Part shown: piece by piece, positions 14,701 to 28,212 of the stretch | Layout of the letters: every line of letters starts with the position of its first letter | Numbering within the stretch: position 1 is the stretch's first letter | NCBI GenBank assembly: GCA_963966185.1 | Contig: CAWZYM010000184.1 | Span: forward strand, 28,501 to 92,500 | Direction of reading: 5' to 3' | DNA: 64,000 nucleotides | DNA from: Rhabditoides inermis | Taxonomy: Eukaryota; Nematoda; Chromadorea; Rhabditida; Rhabditidae | Notes under the pieces: generated by a model | What the model saw: only the letters and a program-made list of their open reading frames with translations | Database searches by the model: none | What the model was told of the DNA's origin: nothing | Made by a program: the position numbers and the translations under genes

Positions 14701-17700
14701 GCGGGTTTTGAGGACGTGCCGTAGAGAACCAACAGGATCCAAAGAACAATCAACCACACTATTCATTACTTCAGAAAAATCAAAATGCCGATATATGCCG
14801 GTCAGACTGCGGTTATGCAACGATGTTTGAAGTCGGTTGATAGTAGTGTTGTTTTAGACCATTTCGCCCGTTTCGAGGACGTGCCCTCGGGAAACGAATG
14901 TTTGCAAATAACAATCAACCCCACTATATTTTACTCTCAAAATAAACAAAATGCCGACATATGCCGGTCAGACTGCGGTTATCCAACGATGTTAGAAGTC
15001 GGTTGACAGTAGGGTTGTTTTAGGCCATTTCGCGCGTTCTGAGGACGTGCCCTAGAGAACCAACTGAATGCAAAGAACTTTCAACTACACTATTCATTAC
15101 TTCAGAAAAATCAAAATGCCGACATATGCCGGTCAGACTGCGGTTATCCAACGATGTTTGAAGTCGGTTGATAGTAGTGTTGTTTTAGACCATTTCGCCC
15201 GTTTCGAGGACGTGCTCTCGGGAACCGAATGTTTGCAAAAAAAACAATCAACCCCACATTTTTTTACTCTCAGAATAATCAAAATGCCGACATATGCCGG
15301 TCAGACTGCGGTTATCCAACGATGTTTGAAGTCGGTTGACAGTAGGGTTGTTTTAGACCATGTCGCGCGTTTCGAGGACGTACCATCGGGAACCAACTGA
15401 ATGCAAAGAACTATCAACTACACTATTCAATACTTCAGAAAAATCAAACTGCCGACATATGCCGGTCAGACTGCGGTTATCCAACGATGTTTGAAGTCGG
15501 TTGATAGTAGTGTTGTTTTAGACCATTTCGCCCGTTTCGAGGACGTGCTCTCGGGAACCGAATGTTTGCAAATAACAATCAACCCCACATTTTTTTACTC
15601 TCAGAATAATCAAAATGCCGACATATGCCGGTCAGACTGCGGTTATCCAACGATGTTTGAAGTCGGTTGATAGTAGTGTTGTTTTAGACCATTTCCCCCG
15701 TTTCGAGGACGTGCTCTCGGGAACCGAATGTTTGCAAATAACAATCAACCCCACATTTTTTCACTCTCAGAACAATCAAAATGCCGACATATGCCGGTCA
15801 GACTGCGGTTATCCAACGATGTTTGAAGTCGGTTGACAGTAGGGTTGTTTTAGGCCATTTCGCGCGTTCTGAGGACGTGCCCTAGAGAACCACTGAATGC
15901 AAAGAACTATCAACCACACTTTTCATCACTTTTAGAATAATCAAAATGCCGCTCTATGCCGGTCAGACTGCGGTTATCCAACGATGTTTGAAGTCGGTTG
16001 ACAGTAGTGTTGTTTTAGACCATTTCGCCCGTTTTGAGGACGTGCCCTCGGGAACCGAATGTTTGCAAATAACAATCAACCCCACATTATTTTACTTACA
16101 GAATGAACAAAATGCCGACATATGCCGGTCAGACTGCGGTTATCCAACGATGTTTGAAGTCGGTTGACAGTAGGGTTGTTTTAGGCCATTTCGCGCGTTC
16201 TGAGGACGTGCCCTAGAGAACCAACTGAATGCAAAGAACTTTCAACTACACTAATCATTACTTCAGAAAAATCAAAATGCCGACATATGCCGGTCAGACT
16301 GCGGTTATCCAACGATGTTTGAAGTCGGTTGATAGTAGTGTTGTTTTAGGCCATTTCGCGGGTTTTGAGGACGTGCCGTAGAGAACCAACAGGATCCAAA
16401 GAACAATCAACCACACTATTCATTACTTCAGAAAAATCAAAATGCCGATATATGCCGGTCAGACTGCGGTTATGCAACGATGTTTGAAGTCGGTTGATAG
16501 TAGTGTTGTTTTAGACCATTTCGCCCGTTTCGAGGACGTGCCCTCGGGAAACGAATGTTTGCAAATAACAATCAACCCCACATTTTTTTACTCTCAGAAT
16601 AAAAAAATGCCGACATATGCCGGTCAGACTGCGGTTATCCAACGATGTTTGAAGTCGGTTGATAGTAGTGTTGTTTTAGACCATTTCGCCCGTTTCGAGG
16701 ACGTGCCCTCGGGAAACGAATGTTTGCAAATAACAATCAACCCCACATTTTTTTACTCTCAGAATAATCAAAATGCCGACATATGCCGGTCAGACTGCGG
16801 TTATCCAACGATGTTTGAAGTCGGTTGACAGTATGGTTGTTTTAGACCATGTCGCGCGTTTCGAGGACGTGCCATCGGGAACCGAATTTTGCAAATAACA
16901 ATCAACCCCACATTATTTTACTCTCAGAAAGAAAAAAATGCCGACTTATGCCGGTCAGACTGCGGTTATCCAACGATGTTTGAAGTCGGTTGATAGTAGT
17001 GTTGTTTTAGACCATTTCGCCCGTTTCGAGGACGTGCTCTCGGGAACCGAATGTTTGCAAATAACAATCAACCCCACATTTTTTCACTCTCAGAACAATC
17101 AAAATGCCGACATATGCCGGTCAGACTGCGGTTATCCAACGATGTTTGAAGTCGGTTGACAGTAGGGTTGTTTTAGGCCATTTCGCGCGTTCTGAGGACG
17201 TGCCCTAGAGAACCACTGAATGCAAAGAACTATCAACCACACTTTTCATCACTTTTAGAATAATCAAAATGCCGCTCTATGCCGGTCAGACTGCGGTTAT
17301 GCAACGATGTTTGAAGTAGGTTGACAGTAGTGTTGTTTTAGACCATTTCGCCCGTTTTGAGGACGTGCCCTAGAGAACCAACTGAATGCAAAGAACTTTC
17401 AACTACACTATTCATTACTTCAGAAAAATCAAAATGCCGACATATGCCGGTCAGACTGCGGTTATCCAACGATGTTTGAAGTCGGTTGATAGTAGTGTTG
17501 TTTTAGGCCATTTCGCGGGTTTTGAGGACGTGCCGTAGAGAACCAACAGGATCCAAAGAACAATCAACCACACTATTCATTACTTCAGAAAAATCAAAAT
17601 GCCGATATATGCCGGTCAGACTGCGGTTATGCAACGATGTTTGAAGTCGGTTGATAGTAGTGTTGTTTTAGACCATTTCGCCCGTTTCGAGGACGTGCCC

Positions 17701-17929
17701 TCGGGAAACGAATGTTTGCAAATAACAATCAACCCCACTATATTTTACTCTCAAAATAAACAAAATGCCGACATATGCCGGTCAGACTGCGGTTATCCAA
17801 CGATGTTAGAAGTCGGTTGACAGTATGGTTGTTTTAGACCATGTCGCGCGTTTCGAGGATGTGCCATCGGGAACCGAATTTCGCAAATAACAATCAACCC
17901 CACATTATTTTACTCTCAGAAAGAAAAAA

Positions 17930-19642
17930 ATGCCGACTTATGCCGGTCAGACTGCGGTTATCCAACGATGTTTGAAGTCGGTTGATAGTAGTGTTGTTTT
18001 AGACCATTTCGCCCGTTTCGAGGACGTGCCCTCGGGAAACGAATGTTTGCAAATAACAATCAACCCCACATTTTTTTACTCTCAGAATAATCAAAATGCC
18101 GACATATGCCGGTCAGACTGCGGTTATCCAACGATGTTTGAAGTCGGTTGATAGTAGTGTTGTTTTAGACCATTTCGCCCGTTTCGAGGACGTGCCCTCG
18201 GGAAACGAATGTTTGCAAATAACAATCAACCCCACTATATTTTACTCTCAAAATAAACAAAATGCCGACATATGCCGGTCAGACTGCGGTTATCCAACGA
18301 TGTTAGAAGTCGGTTGACAGTATGGTTGTTTTAGACCATGTCGCGCGTTTCGAGGATGTGCCATCGGGAACCGAATTTTGCAAATAACAATCAACCCCAC
18401 ATTATTTTACTCTCAGAAAGAAAAAAATGCCGACTTATGCCGGTCAGACTGCGGTTATCCAACGATGTTTGAAGTCGGTTGATAGTAGTGTTGTTTTAGA
18501 CCATTTCGCCCGTTTCGAGGACGTGCCCTCGGGAAACGAATGTTTGCAAATAACAATCAACCCCACATTTTTTTACTCTCAGAATAATCAAAATGCCGAC
18601 ATATGCCGGTCAGACTGCGGTTATCCAACGATGTTTGAAGTCGGTTGATAGTAGTGTTGTTTTAGACCATTTCGCCCGTTTCGAGGACGTGCCCTCGGGA
18701 AACGAATGTTTGCAAATAACAATCAACCCCACATTTTTTTACTCTCAGAATAATCAAAATGCCGACATATGCCGGTCAGACTGCGGTTATCCAACGATGT
18801 TTGAAGTCGGTTGACAGTATGGTTGTTTTAGACCATTTCGCCCGTTTCGAGGACGTGCCCTCGGGAAACGAATGTTTGCAAATAACAATCAACCACACTA
18901 TTCATTACTTCAGAAAAATCAAAATGCCGACATATGCCGGTCAGACTGCGGTTATCCAACGATGTTTGAAGTCGGTTGATAGTAGTGTTGTTTTAGACCA
19001 TTTCGCCCGTTTCGAGGACGTGCCCTCGGGAAACGAATGTTTGCAAATAACAATCAACCCCACTATATTTTACTCTCAAAATAAACAAAATGCCGACATA
19101 TGCCGGTCAGACTGCGGTTATCCAACGATGTTAGAAGTCGGTTGACAGTATGGTTGTTTTAGACCATGTCGCGCGTTTCGAGGATGTGCCATCGGGAACC
19201 GAATTTTGCAAATAACAATCAACCCCACATTATTTTACTCTCAGAAAGAAAAAAATGCCGACTTATGCCGGTCAGACTGCGGTTATCCAACGATGTTTGA
19301 AGTCGGTTGATAGTAGTGTTGTTTTAGACCATTTCGCCCGTTTCGAGGACGTGCCCTCGGGAAACGAATGTTTGCAAATAACAATCAACCCCACATTTTT
19401 TTACTCTCAGAATAATCAAAATGCCGACATATGCCGGTCAGACTGCGGTTATCCAACGATGTTTGAAGTCGGTTGATAGTAGTGTTGTTTTAGACCATTT
19501 CGCCCGTTTCGAGGACGTGCCCTCGGGAAACGAATGTTTGCAAATAACAATCAACCCCACATTTTTTTACTCTCAGAATAATCAAAATGCCGACATATGC
19601 CGGTCAGACTGCGGTTATCCAACGATGTTTGAAGTCGGTTGA
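17930..19642. repeat. Higher-order repeat, 828 bp (5 monomers)
   Basis: Segments at 18427 and 18593 recur at 19255 and 19421, an 828 bp offset equal to five monomers. The unit is rich in the type A monomer with GCCCTCGGGAAACGAATG. It shows that the dominant repeat unit changes along the array. Confidence 0.75.
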
Positions 19643-22397
19643 CAGTATGGTTGTTTTAGACCATGTCGCGCGTTTCGAGGACGTGCCATCGGGAACCGAA
19701 TTTTGCAAATAACAATCAACCCCACATTTTTTTACTCTCAGAAAGAAAAAAATGCCGACTTATGCCGGTCAGACTGCGGTTATCCAACGATGTTTGAAGT
19801 CGGTTGATAGTAGTGTTGTTTTAGACCATTTCGCCCGTTTCGAGGACGTGCTCTCGGGAACCGAATGTTTGCAAATAACAATCAACCCCACATTTTTTCA
19901 CTCTCAGAACAATCAAAATGCCGACATATGCCGGTCAGACTGCGGTTATCCAACGATGTTTGAAGTCGGTTGACAGTAGGGTTGTTTTAGGCCATTTCGC
20001 GCGTTCTGAGGACGTGCCCTAGAGAACCACTGAATGCAAAGAACTATCAACCACACTTTTCATCACTTTTAGAATAATCAAAATGCCGCTCTATGCCGGT
20101 CAGACTGCGGTTATGCAACGATGTTTGAAGTAGGTTGACAGTAGTGTTGTTTTAGACCATTTCGCCCGTTTTGAGGACGTGCCCTAGAGAACCAACTGAA
20201 TGCAAAGAACTTTCAACTACACTATTCATTACTTCAGAAAAATCAAAATGCCGACATATGCCGGTCAGACTGCGGTTATCCAACGATGTTTGAAGTCGGT
20301 TGATAGTAGTGTTGTTTTAGGCCATTTCGCGGGTTTTGAGGACGTGCCGTAGAGAACCAACAGGATCCAAAGAACAATCAACCACACTATTCATTACTTC
20401 AGAAAAATCAAAATGCCGATATATGCCGGTCAGACTGCGGTTATGCAACGATGTTTGAAGTCGGTTGATAGTAGTGTTGTTTTAGACCATTTCGCCCGTT
20501 TCGAGGACGTGCCCTCGGGAAACGAATGTTTGCAAATAACAATCAACCCCACTATATTTTACTCTCAAAATAAACAAAATGCCGACATATGCCGGTCAGA
20601 CTGCGGTTATCCAACGATGTTAGAAGTCGGTTGATAGTAGTGTTGTTTTAGGCCATTTCGCGGGTTTTGAGGACGTGCCGTAGAGAACCAACAGGATCCA
20701 AAGAACAATCAACCACACTATTCATTACTTCAGAAAAATCAAAATGCCGATATATGCCGGTCAGACTGCGGTTATGCAACGATGTTTGAAGTCGGTTGAT
20801 AGTAGTGTTGTTTTAGACCATTTCGCCCGTTTCGAGGACGTGCCCTCGGGAAACGAATGTTTGCAAATAACAATCAACCCCACATTTTTTTACTCTCAGA
20901 ATAATCAAAATGCCGACATATGCCGGTCAGACTGCGGTTATCCAACGATGTTTGAAGTCGGTTGACAGTATGGTTGTTTTAGACCATGTCGCGCGTTTCG
21001 AGGACGTGCCATCGGGAACCGAATTTTGCAAATAACAATCAACCCCACATTTTTTTACTCTCAGAAAGAAAAAAATGCCGACTTATGCCGGTCAGACTGC
21101 GGTTATCCAACGATGTTTGAAGTCGGTTGATAGTAGTGTTGTTTTAGACCATTTCGCCCGTTTCGAGGACGTGCTCTCGGGAACCGAATGTTTGCAAATA
21201 ACAATCAACCCCACATTTTTTCACTCTCAGAACAATCAAAATGCCGACATATGCCGGTCAGACTGCGGTTATCCAACGATGTTTGAAGTCGGTTGACAGT
21301 AGGGTTGTTTTAGGCCATTTCGCGCGTTCTGAGGACGTGCCCTAGAGAACCACTGAATGCAAAGAACTATCAACCACACTTTTCATCACTTTTAGAATAA
21401 TCAAAATGCCGCTCTATGCCGGTCAGACTGCGGTTATGCAACGATGTTTGAAGTAGGTTGACAGTAGTGTTGTTTTAGACCATTTCGCCCGTTTTGAGGA
21501 CGTGCCCTCGGGAACCGAATGTTTGCAAATAACAATCAACCCCACATTATTTTACTTACAGAATGAACAAACTGCCGACATATGCCGGTCAGACTGCGGT
21601 TATCCAACGATGTTTGAAGTCGGTTGACAGTATGGTTGTTTTAGACCATGTCGCGCGTTTCGAGGACGTGCCATCGGGAACCGAATTTTGCAAATAACAA
21701 TCAACCCCACATTATTTTACTCTCAGAAAGAAAAAAATGCCGACTTATGCCGGTCAGACTGCGGTTATCCAACGATGTTTGAAGTCGGTTGATAGTAGTG
21801 TTGTTTTAGACCATTTCGCCCGTTTCGAGGACGTGCTCTCGGGAACCGAATGTTTGCAAATAACAATCAACCCCACATTTTTTCACTCTCAGAATAATCA
21901 AAATGCCGACATATGCCGGTCAGACTGCGGTTATCCAACGATGTTTGAAGTCGGTTGACAGTAGGCTTGTTTTAGGCCATTTCGCGCGTTCTGAGGACGT
22001 GCCCTAGAGAACCACTGAATGCAAAGAACTATCAACCACACTTTTCATCACTTTTAGAATAATCAAAATGCCGCTCTATGCCGGTCAGACTGCGGTTATG
22101 CAACGATGTTTGAAGTAGGTTGACAGTAGTGTTGTTTTAGACCATTTCGCCCGTTTTGAGGACGTGCCCTAGAGAACCAACTGAATGCAAAGAACTTTCA
22201 ACTACACTATTCATTACTTCAGAAAAATCAAAATGCCGACATATGCCGGTCAGACTGCGGTTATCCAACGATGTTTGAAGTCGGTTGATAGTAGTGTTGT
22301 TTTAGGCCATTTCGCGGGTTTTGAGGACGTGCCGTAGAGAACCAACAGGATCCAAAGAACAATCAACCACACTATTCATTACTTCAGAAAAATCAAA

Positions 22398-25300
22398 ATG
22401 CCGATATATGCCGGTCAGACTGCGGTTATGCAACGATGTTTGAAGTCGGTTGATAGTAGTGTTGTTTTAGACCATTTCGCCCGTTTCGAGGACGTGCCCT
22501 CGGGAAACGAATGTTTGCAAATAACAATCAACCCCACTATATTTTACTCTCAAAATAAACAAAATGCCGACATATGCCGGTCAGACTGCGGTTATCCAAC
22601 GATGTTAGAAGTCGGTTGATAGTAGTGTTGTTTTAGGCCATTTCGCGGGTTTTGAGGACGTGCCGTAGAGAACCAACAGGATCCAAAGAACAATCAACCA
22701 CACTATTCATTACTTCAGAAAAATCAAAATGCCGATATATGCCGGTCAGACTGCGGTTATGCAACGATGTTTGAAGTCGGTTGATAGTAGTGTTGTTTTA
22801 GACCATTTCGCCCGTTTCGAGGACGTGCCCTCGGGAAACGAATGTTTGCAAATAACAATCAACCCCACATTTTTTTACTCTCAGAATAATCAAAATGCCG
22901 ACATATGCCGGTCAGACTGCGGTTATCCAACGATGTTTGAAGTCGGTTGACAGTATGGTTGTTTTAGACCATGTCGCGCGTTTCGAGGACGTGCCATCGG
23001 GAACCGAATTTTGCAAATAACAATCAACCCCACATTTTTTTACTCTCAGAAAGAAAAAAATGCCGACTTATGCCGGTCAGACTGCGGTTATCCAACGATG
23101 TTTGAAGTCGGTTGATAGTAGTGTTGTTTTAGACCATTTCGCCCGTTTCGAGGACGTGCTCTCGGGAACCGAATGTTTGCAAATAACAATCAACCCCACA
23201 TTTTTTCACTCTCAGAACAATCAAAATGCCGACATATGCCGGTCAGACTGCGGTTATCCAACGATGTTTGAAGTCGGTTGACAGTAGGGTTGTTTTAGGC
23301 CATTTCGCGCGTTCTGAGGACGTGCCCTAGAGAACCACTGAATGCAAAGAACTATCAACCACACTTTTCATCACTTTTAGAATAATCAAAATGCCGCTCT
23401 ATGCCGGTCAGACTGCGGTTATGCAACGATGTTTGAAGTAGGTTGACAGTAGTGTTGTTTTAGACCATTTCGCCCGTTTTGAGGACGTGCCCTCGGGAAC
23501 CGAATGTTTGCAAATAACAATCAACCCCACATTATTTTACTTACAGAATGAACAAACTGCCGACATATGCCGGTCAGACTGCGGTTATCCAACGATGTTT
23601 GAAGTCGGTTGACAGTATGGTTGTTTTAGACCATGTCGCGCGTTTCGAGGACGTGCCATCGGGAACCGAATTTTGCAAATAACAATCAACCCCACATTAT
23701 TTTACTCTCAGAAAAAAAAAAAATGCCGACTTATGCCGGTCAGACTGCGGTTATCCAACGATGTTTGAAGTCGGTTGATAGTAGTGTTGTTTTAGACCAT
23801 TTCGCCCGTTTCGAGGACGTGCTCTCGGGAACCGAATGTTTGCAAATAACAATCAACCCCACATTTTTTCACTCTCAGAATAATCAAAATGCCGACATAT
23901 GCCGGTCAGACTGCGGTTATCCAACGATGTTTGAAGTCGGTTGACAGTAGGGTTGTTTTAGGCCATTTCGCGCGTTCTGAGGACGTGCCCTAGAGAACCA
24001 CTGAATGCAAAGAACTATCAACCACACTTTTCATCACTTTTAAAATAATCAAAATGCCGCTCTATGCCGGTCAGACTGCGGTTATGCAACGATGTTTGAA
24101 GTAGGTTCACAGTAGTGTTGTTTTAGACCATTTCGCCCGTTTTGAGGACGTGCCCTCGGGAACCGAATGTTTGCAAATAACAATCAACCCCACATTATTT
24201 TACTTACAGAATGAACAAATTGCCGACATATGCCGGTCAGACTGCGGTTATCCAACGATGTTTGAAGTCGGTTGACAGTAGGGTTGTTTTAGGCCATTTC
24301 GCGCGTTCTGAGGACGTGCCCTAGAGAACCAACTGAATGCAAAGAACTTTCAACTACACTATTCATTACTTCAGAAAAATCAAAATGCCGACATATGCCG
24401 GTCAGACTGCGGTTATCCAACGATGTTTGAAGTCGGTTGATAGTAGTGTTGTTTTAGGCCATTTCGCGGGTTTTGAGGACGTGCCGTAGAGAACAAACAG
24501 GATCCAAAGAACAATCAACCACACTATTCATTACTTCAGAAAAATCAAAATGCCGATAAATGCCGGTCAGACTGCGGTTATGCAACGATGTTTGAAGTCG
24601 GTTGATAGTAGTGTTGTTTTAGACCATTTCGCCCGTTTCGAGGACGTGCCCTCGGGAAACGAATGTTTGCAAATAACAATCAACCCCACTATATTTTACT
24701 CTCAGAATGAACAAAATGCCGACTTATGCCGGTCAGACTGCGGTTATCCAACGATGTTTGAAGTCGGTTGACAGTATGGTTGTTTTAGACCATGTCGCGC
24801 GTTTCGAGGACGTGCCATCGGGAACCGAATTTTGCAAATAACAATCAACCCCACATTTTTTTACTCTCAGAAAGAAAAAAATGCCGACTTATGCCGGTCA
24901 GACTGCGGTTATCCAACGATGTTTGAAGTCGGTTGATAGTAGTGTTGTTTTAGACCATTTCGCCCGTTTCGAGGACGTGCTCTCGGGAACCGAATGTTTG
25001 CAAATAACAATCAACCCCACATTTTTTCACTCTCAGAACAATCAAAATGCCGACATATGCCGGTCAGACTGCGGTTATCCAACGATGTTTGAAGTCGGTT
25101 GACAGTAGGCTTGTTTTAGGCCATTTCGCGCGTTCTGAGGACGTGCCCTAGAGAACCACTGAATGCAAAGAACTATCAACCACACTTTTCATCACTTTTA
25201 GAATAATCAAAATGCCGCTCTATGCCGGTCAGACTGCGGTTATGCAACGATGTTTGAAGTAGGTTGACAGTAGTGTTGTTTTAGACCATTTCGCCCGTTT

Positions 25301-27914
25301 TGAGGACGTGCCCTAGAGAACCAACTGAATGCAAAGAACTTTCAACTACACTATTCATTACTTCAGAAAAATCAAAATGCCGACATATGCCGGTCAGACT
25401 GCGGTTATCCAACGATGTTTGAAGTCGGTTGATAGTAGTGTTGTTTTAGGCCATTTCGCGGGTTTTGAGGACGTGCCGTAGAGAACCAACAGGATCCAAA
25501 GAACAATCAACCACACTATTCATTACTTCAGAAAAATCAAAATGCCGATATATGCCGGTCAGACTGCGGTTATGCAACGATGTTTGAAGTCGGTTGATAG
25601 TAGTGTTGTTTTAGACCATTTCGCCCGTTTCGAGGACGTGCCCTCGGGAAACGAATGTTTGCAAATAACAATCAACCCCACTATATTTTACTCTCAAAAT
25701 AAACAAAATGCCGACATATGCCGGTCAGACTGCGGTTATCCAACGATGTTAGAAGTCGGTTGATAGTAGTGTTGTTTTAGGCCATTTCGCGGGTTTTGAG
25801 GACGTGCCGTAGAGAACCAACAGGATCCAAAGAACAATCAACCACACTATTCATTACTTCAGAAAAATCAAAATGCCGATATATGCCGGTCAGACTGCGG
25901 TTATGCAACGATGTTTGAAGTCGGTTGATAGTAGTGTTGTTTTAGACCATTTCGCCCGTTTCGAGGACGTGCCCTCGGGAAACGAATGTTTGCAAATAAC
26001 AATCAACCCCACATTTTTTTACTCTCAGAATAATCAAAATGCCGACATATGCCGGTCAGACTGCGGTTATCCAACGATGTTTGAAGTCGGTTGACAGTAT
26101 GGTTGTTTTAGACCATGTCGCGCGTTTCGAGGACGTGCCATCGGGAACCGAATTTTGCAAATAACAATCAACCCCACATTTTTTTACTCTCAGAAAGAAA
26201 AAAATGCCGACTTATGCCGGTCAGACTGCGGTTATCCAACGATGTTTGAAGTCGGTTGATAGTAGTGTTGTTTTAGACCATTTCGCCCGTTTCGAGGACG
26301 TGCTCTCGGGAACCGAATGTTTGCAAATAACAATCAACCCCACATTTTTTCACTCTCAGAACAATCAAAATGCCGACATATGCCGGTCAGACTGCGGTTA
26401 TCCAACGATGTTTGAAGTCGGTTGACAGTAGGGTTGTTTTAGGCCATTTCGCGCGTTCTGAGGACGTGCCCTAGAGAACCACTGAATGCAAAGAACTATC
26501 AACCACACTTTTCATCACTTTTAGAATAATCAAAATGCCGCTCTATGCCGGTCAGACTGCGGTTATGCAACGATGTTTGAAGTAGGTTGACAGTAGTGTT
26601 GTTTTAGACCATTTCGCCCGTTTTGAGGACGTGCCCTCGGGAACCGAATGTTTGCAAATAACAATCAACCCCACATTATTTTACTTACAGAATGAACAAA
26701 CTGCCGACATATGCCGGTCAGACTGCGGTTATCCAACGATGTTTGAAGTCGGTTGACAGTATGGTTGTTTTAGACCATGTCGCGCGTTTCGAGGACGTGC
26801 CATCGGGAACCGAATTTTGCAAATAACAATCAACCCCACATTATTTTACTCTCAGAAAAAAAAAAATGCCGACTTATGCCGGTCAGACTGCGGTTATCCA
26901 ACGATGTTTGAAGTCGGTTGATAGTAGTGTTGTTTTAGACCATTTCGCCCGTTTCGAGGACGTGCTCTCGGGAACCGAATGTTTGCAAATAACAATCAAC
27001 CCCACATTTTTTCACTCTCAGAATAATCAAAATGCCGACATATGCCGGTCAGACTGCGGTTATCCAACGATGTTTGAAGTCGGTTGACAGTAGGGTTGTT
27101 TTAGGCCATTTCGCGCGTTCTGAGGACGTGCCCTAGAGAACCACTGAATGCAAAGAACTATCAACCACACTTTTCATCACTTTTAAAATAATCAAAATGC
27201 CGCTCTATGCCGGTCAGACTGCGGTTATGCAACGATGTTTGAAGTAGGTTCACAGTAGTGTTGTTTTAGACCATTTCGCCCGTTTTGAGGACGTGCCCTC
27301 GGGAACCGAATGTTTGCAAATAACAATCAACCCCACATTATTTTACTCACAGAATGAACAAATTGCCGACATATGCCGGTCAGACTGCGGTTATCCAACG
27401 ATGTTTGAAGTCGGTTGACAGTAGGGTTGTTTTAGGCCATTTCGCGCGTTCTGAGGACGTGCCCTAGAGAACCAACTGAATGCAAAGAACTTTCAACTAC
27501 ACTATTCATTACTTCAGAAAAATCAAAATGCCGACATATGCCGGTCAGACTGCGGTTATCCAACGATGTTTGAAGTCGGTTGATAGTAGTGTTGTTTTAG
27601 GCCATTTCGCGGGTTTTGAGGACGTGCCGTAGAGAACAAACAGGATCCAAAGAACAATCAACCACACTATTCATTACTTCAGAAAAATCAAAATGCCGAT
27701 AAATGCCGGTCAGACTGCGGTTATGCAACGATGTTTGAAGTCGGTTGATAGTAGTGTTGTTTTAGACCATTTCGCCCGTTTCGAGGACGTGCCCTCGGGA
27801 AACGAATGTTTGCAAATAACAATCAACCCCACTATATTTTACTCTCAGAATGAACAAAATGCCGACTTATGCCGGTCAGACTGCGGTTATCCAACGATGT
27901 TAGAAGTCGGTTGA
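22398..27914. repeat. Higher-order repeat, ~3,144 bp (19 monomers), two copies
   Basis: Starts at 22398, 22729 and 23060 recur at 25542, 25873 and 26204 (offset 3,144). Ends at 23944 and 24771 recur at 27087 and 27914 (offset 3,143). Both copies share rare variants such as AACAAACAGGATCC (near 24,495 and 27,640) and GTAGGTTCACAG (near 24,105 and 27,245). A 1,985 bp offset (20413 to 22398) lies just to the left. Confidence 0.9.
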
Positions 27915-28212
27915 CAGTAGGGTTGTTTCAGGCCATTTCGCGCGTTCTGAGGACGTGCCCTAGAGAACCAACTGAATGCAAAGAACAATCAACCACACTA
28001 TTCATTACTTCAGAAAAATCAAAATGCCGATATATGCCGGTCAGACTGCGGTTATGCAACGATGTTTGAAGTCGGTTGATAGTAGTGTTGTTTTAGACCA
28101 TTTCGCCCGTTTCGAGGACGTGCCCTCGGGAAACGAATGTTTGCAAATAACAATCAACCCCACTATATTTTACTCTCAAGATGAACAAAATGCCGTCATA
28201 TGCCGGTCAGAC

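Larger units (their letters stand above)
1..28210. repeat. Satellite array, ~165.5 bp monomer, about 170 copies
   Basis: The whole segment is a tandem array of one monomer about 165-166 bp long. Each copy contains a constant core (ATGCCGACATATGCCGG followed by TCAGACTGCGGTTATCCAAC) and a variable half. Consecutive starts at 6839, 7005 and 7171 give the period directly. Two families alternate: type A has TTAGACCATTTCGCCCG with CTCGGGAA and a TTTGCAAATAACAATCAACC tail; type B has TTAGGCCATTTCGCGCG with CCTAGAGAACC and a GCAAAGAAC tail. The A/B dimer is 331 bp. Copies differ by a few substitutions and small indels only, so the array is young or actively homogenised. The left edge is outside the window; the right edge is abrupt near 28,210. 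The short ORFs across the array are a by-product of low divergence. No gene is supported inside it. Confidence 0.97.

Noticed and set aside
1..28210. Dozens of 61-128 codon ORFs with near-identical products (MPTYAGQTAVIQRCLKSV...)
   Set aside because: They recur every ~166 or 331 bp in a satellite whose period is not a multiple of three, have no consistent start context, and some alternate strands. They follow from repeat homogeneity and not from selection.
1..28210. CRISPR-like regular repeats
   Set aside because: Monomers are contiguous, with no unique spacers of constant length. The array is a satellite in a eukaryotic genome.
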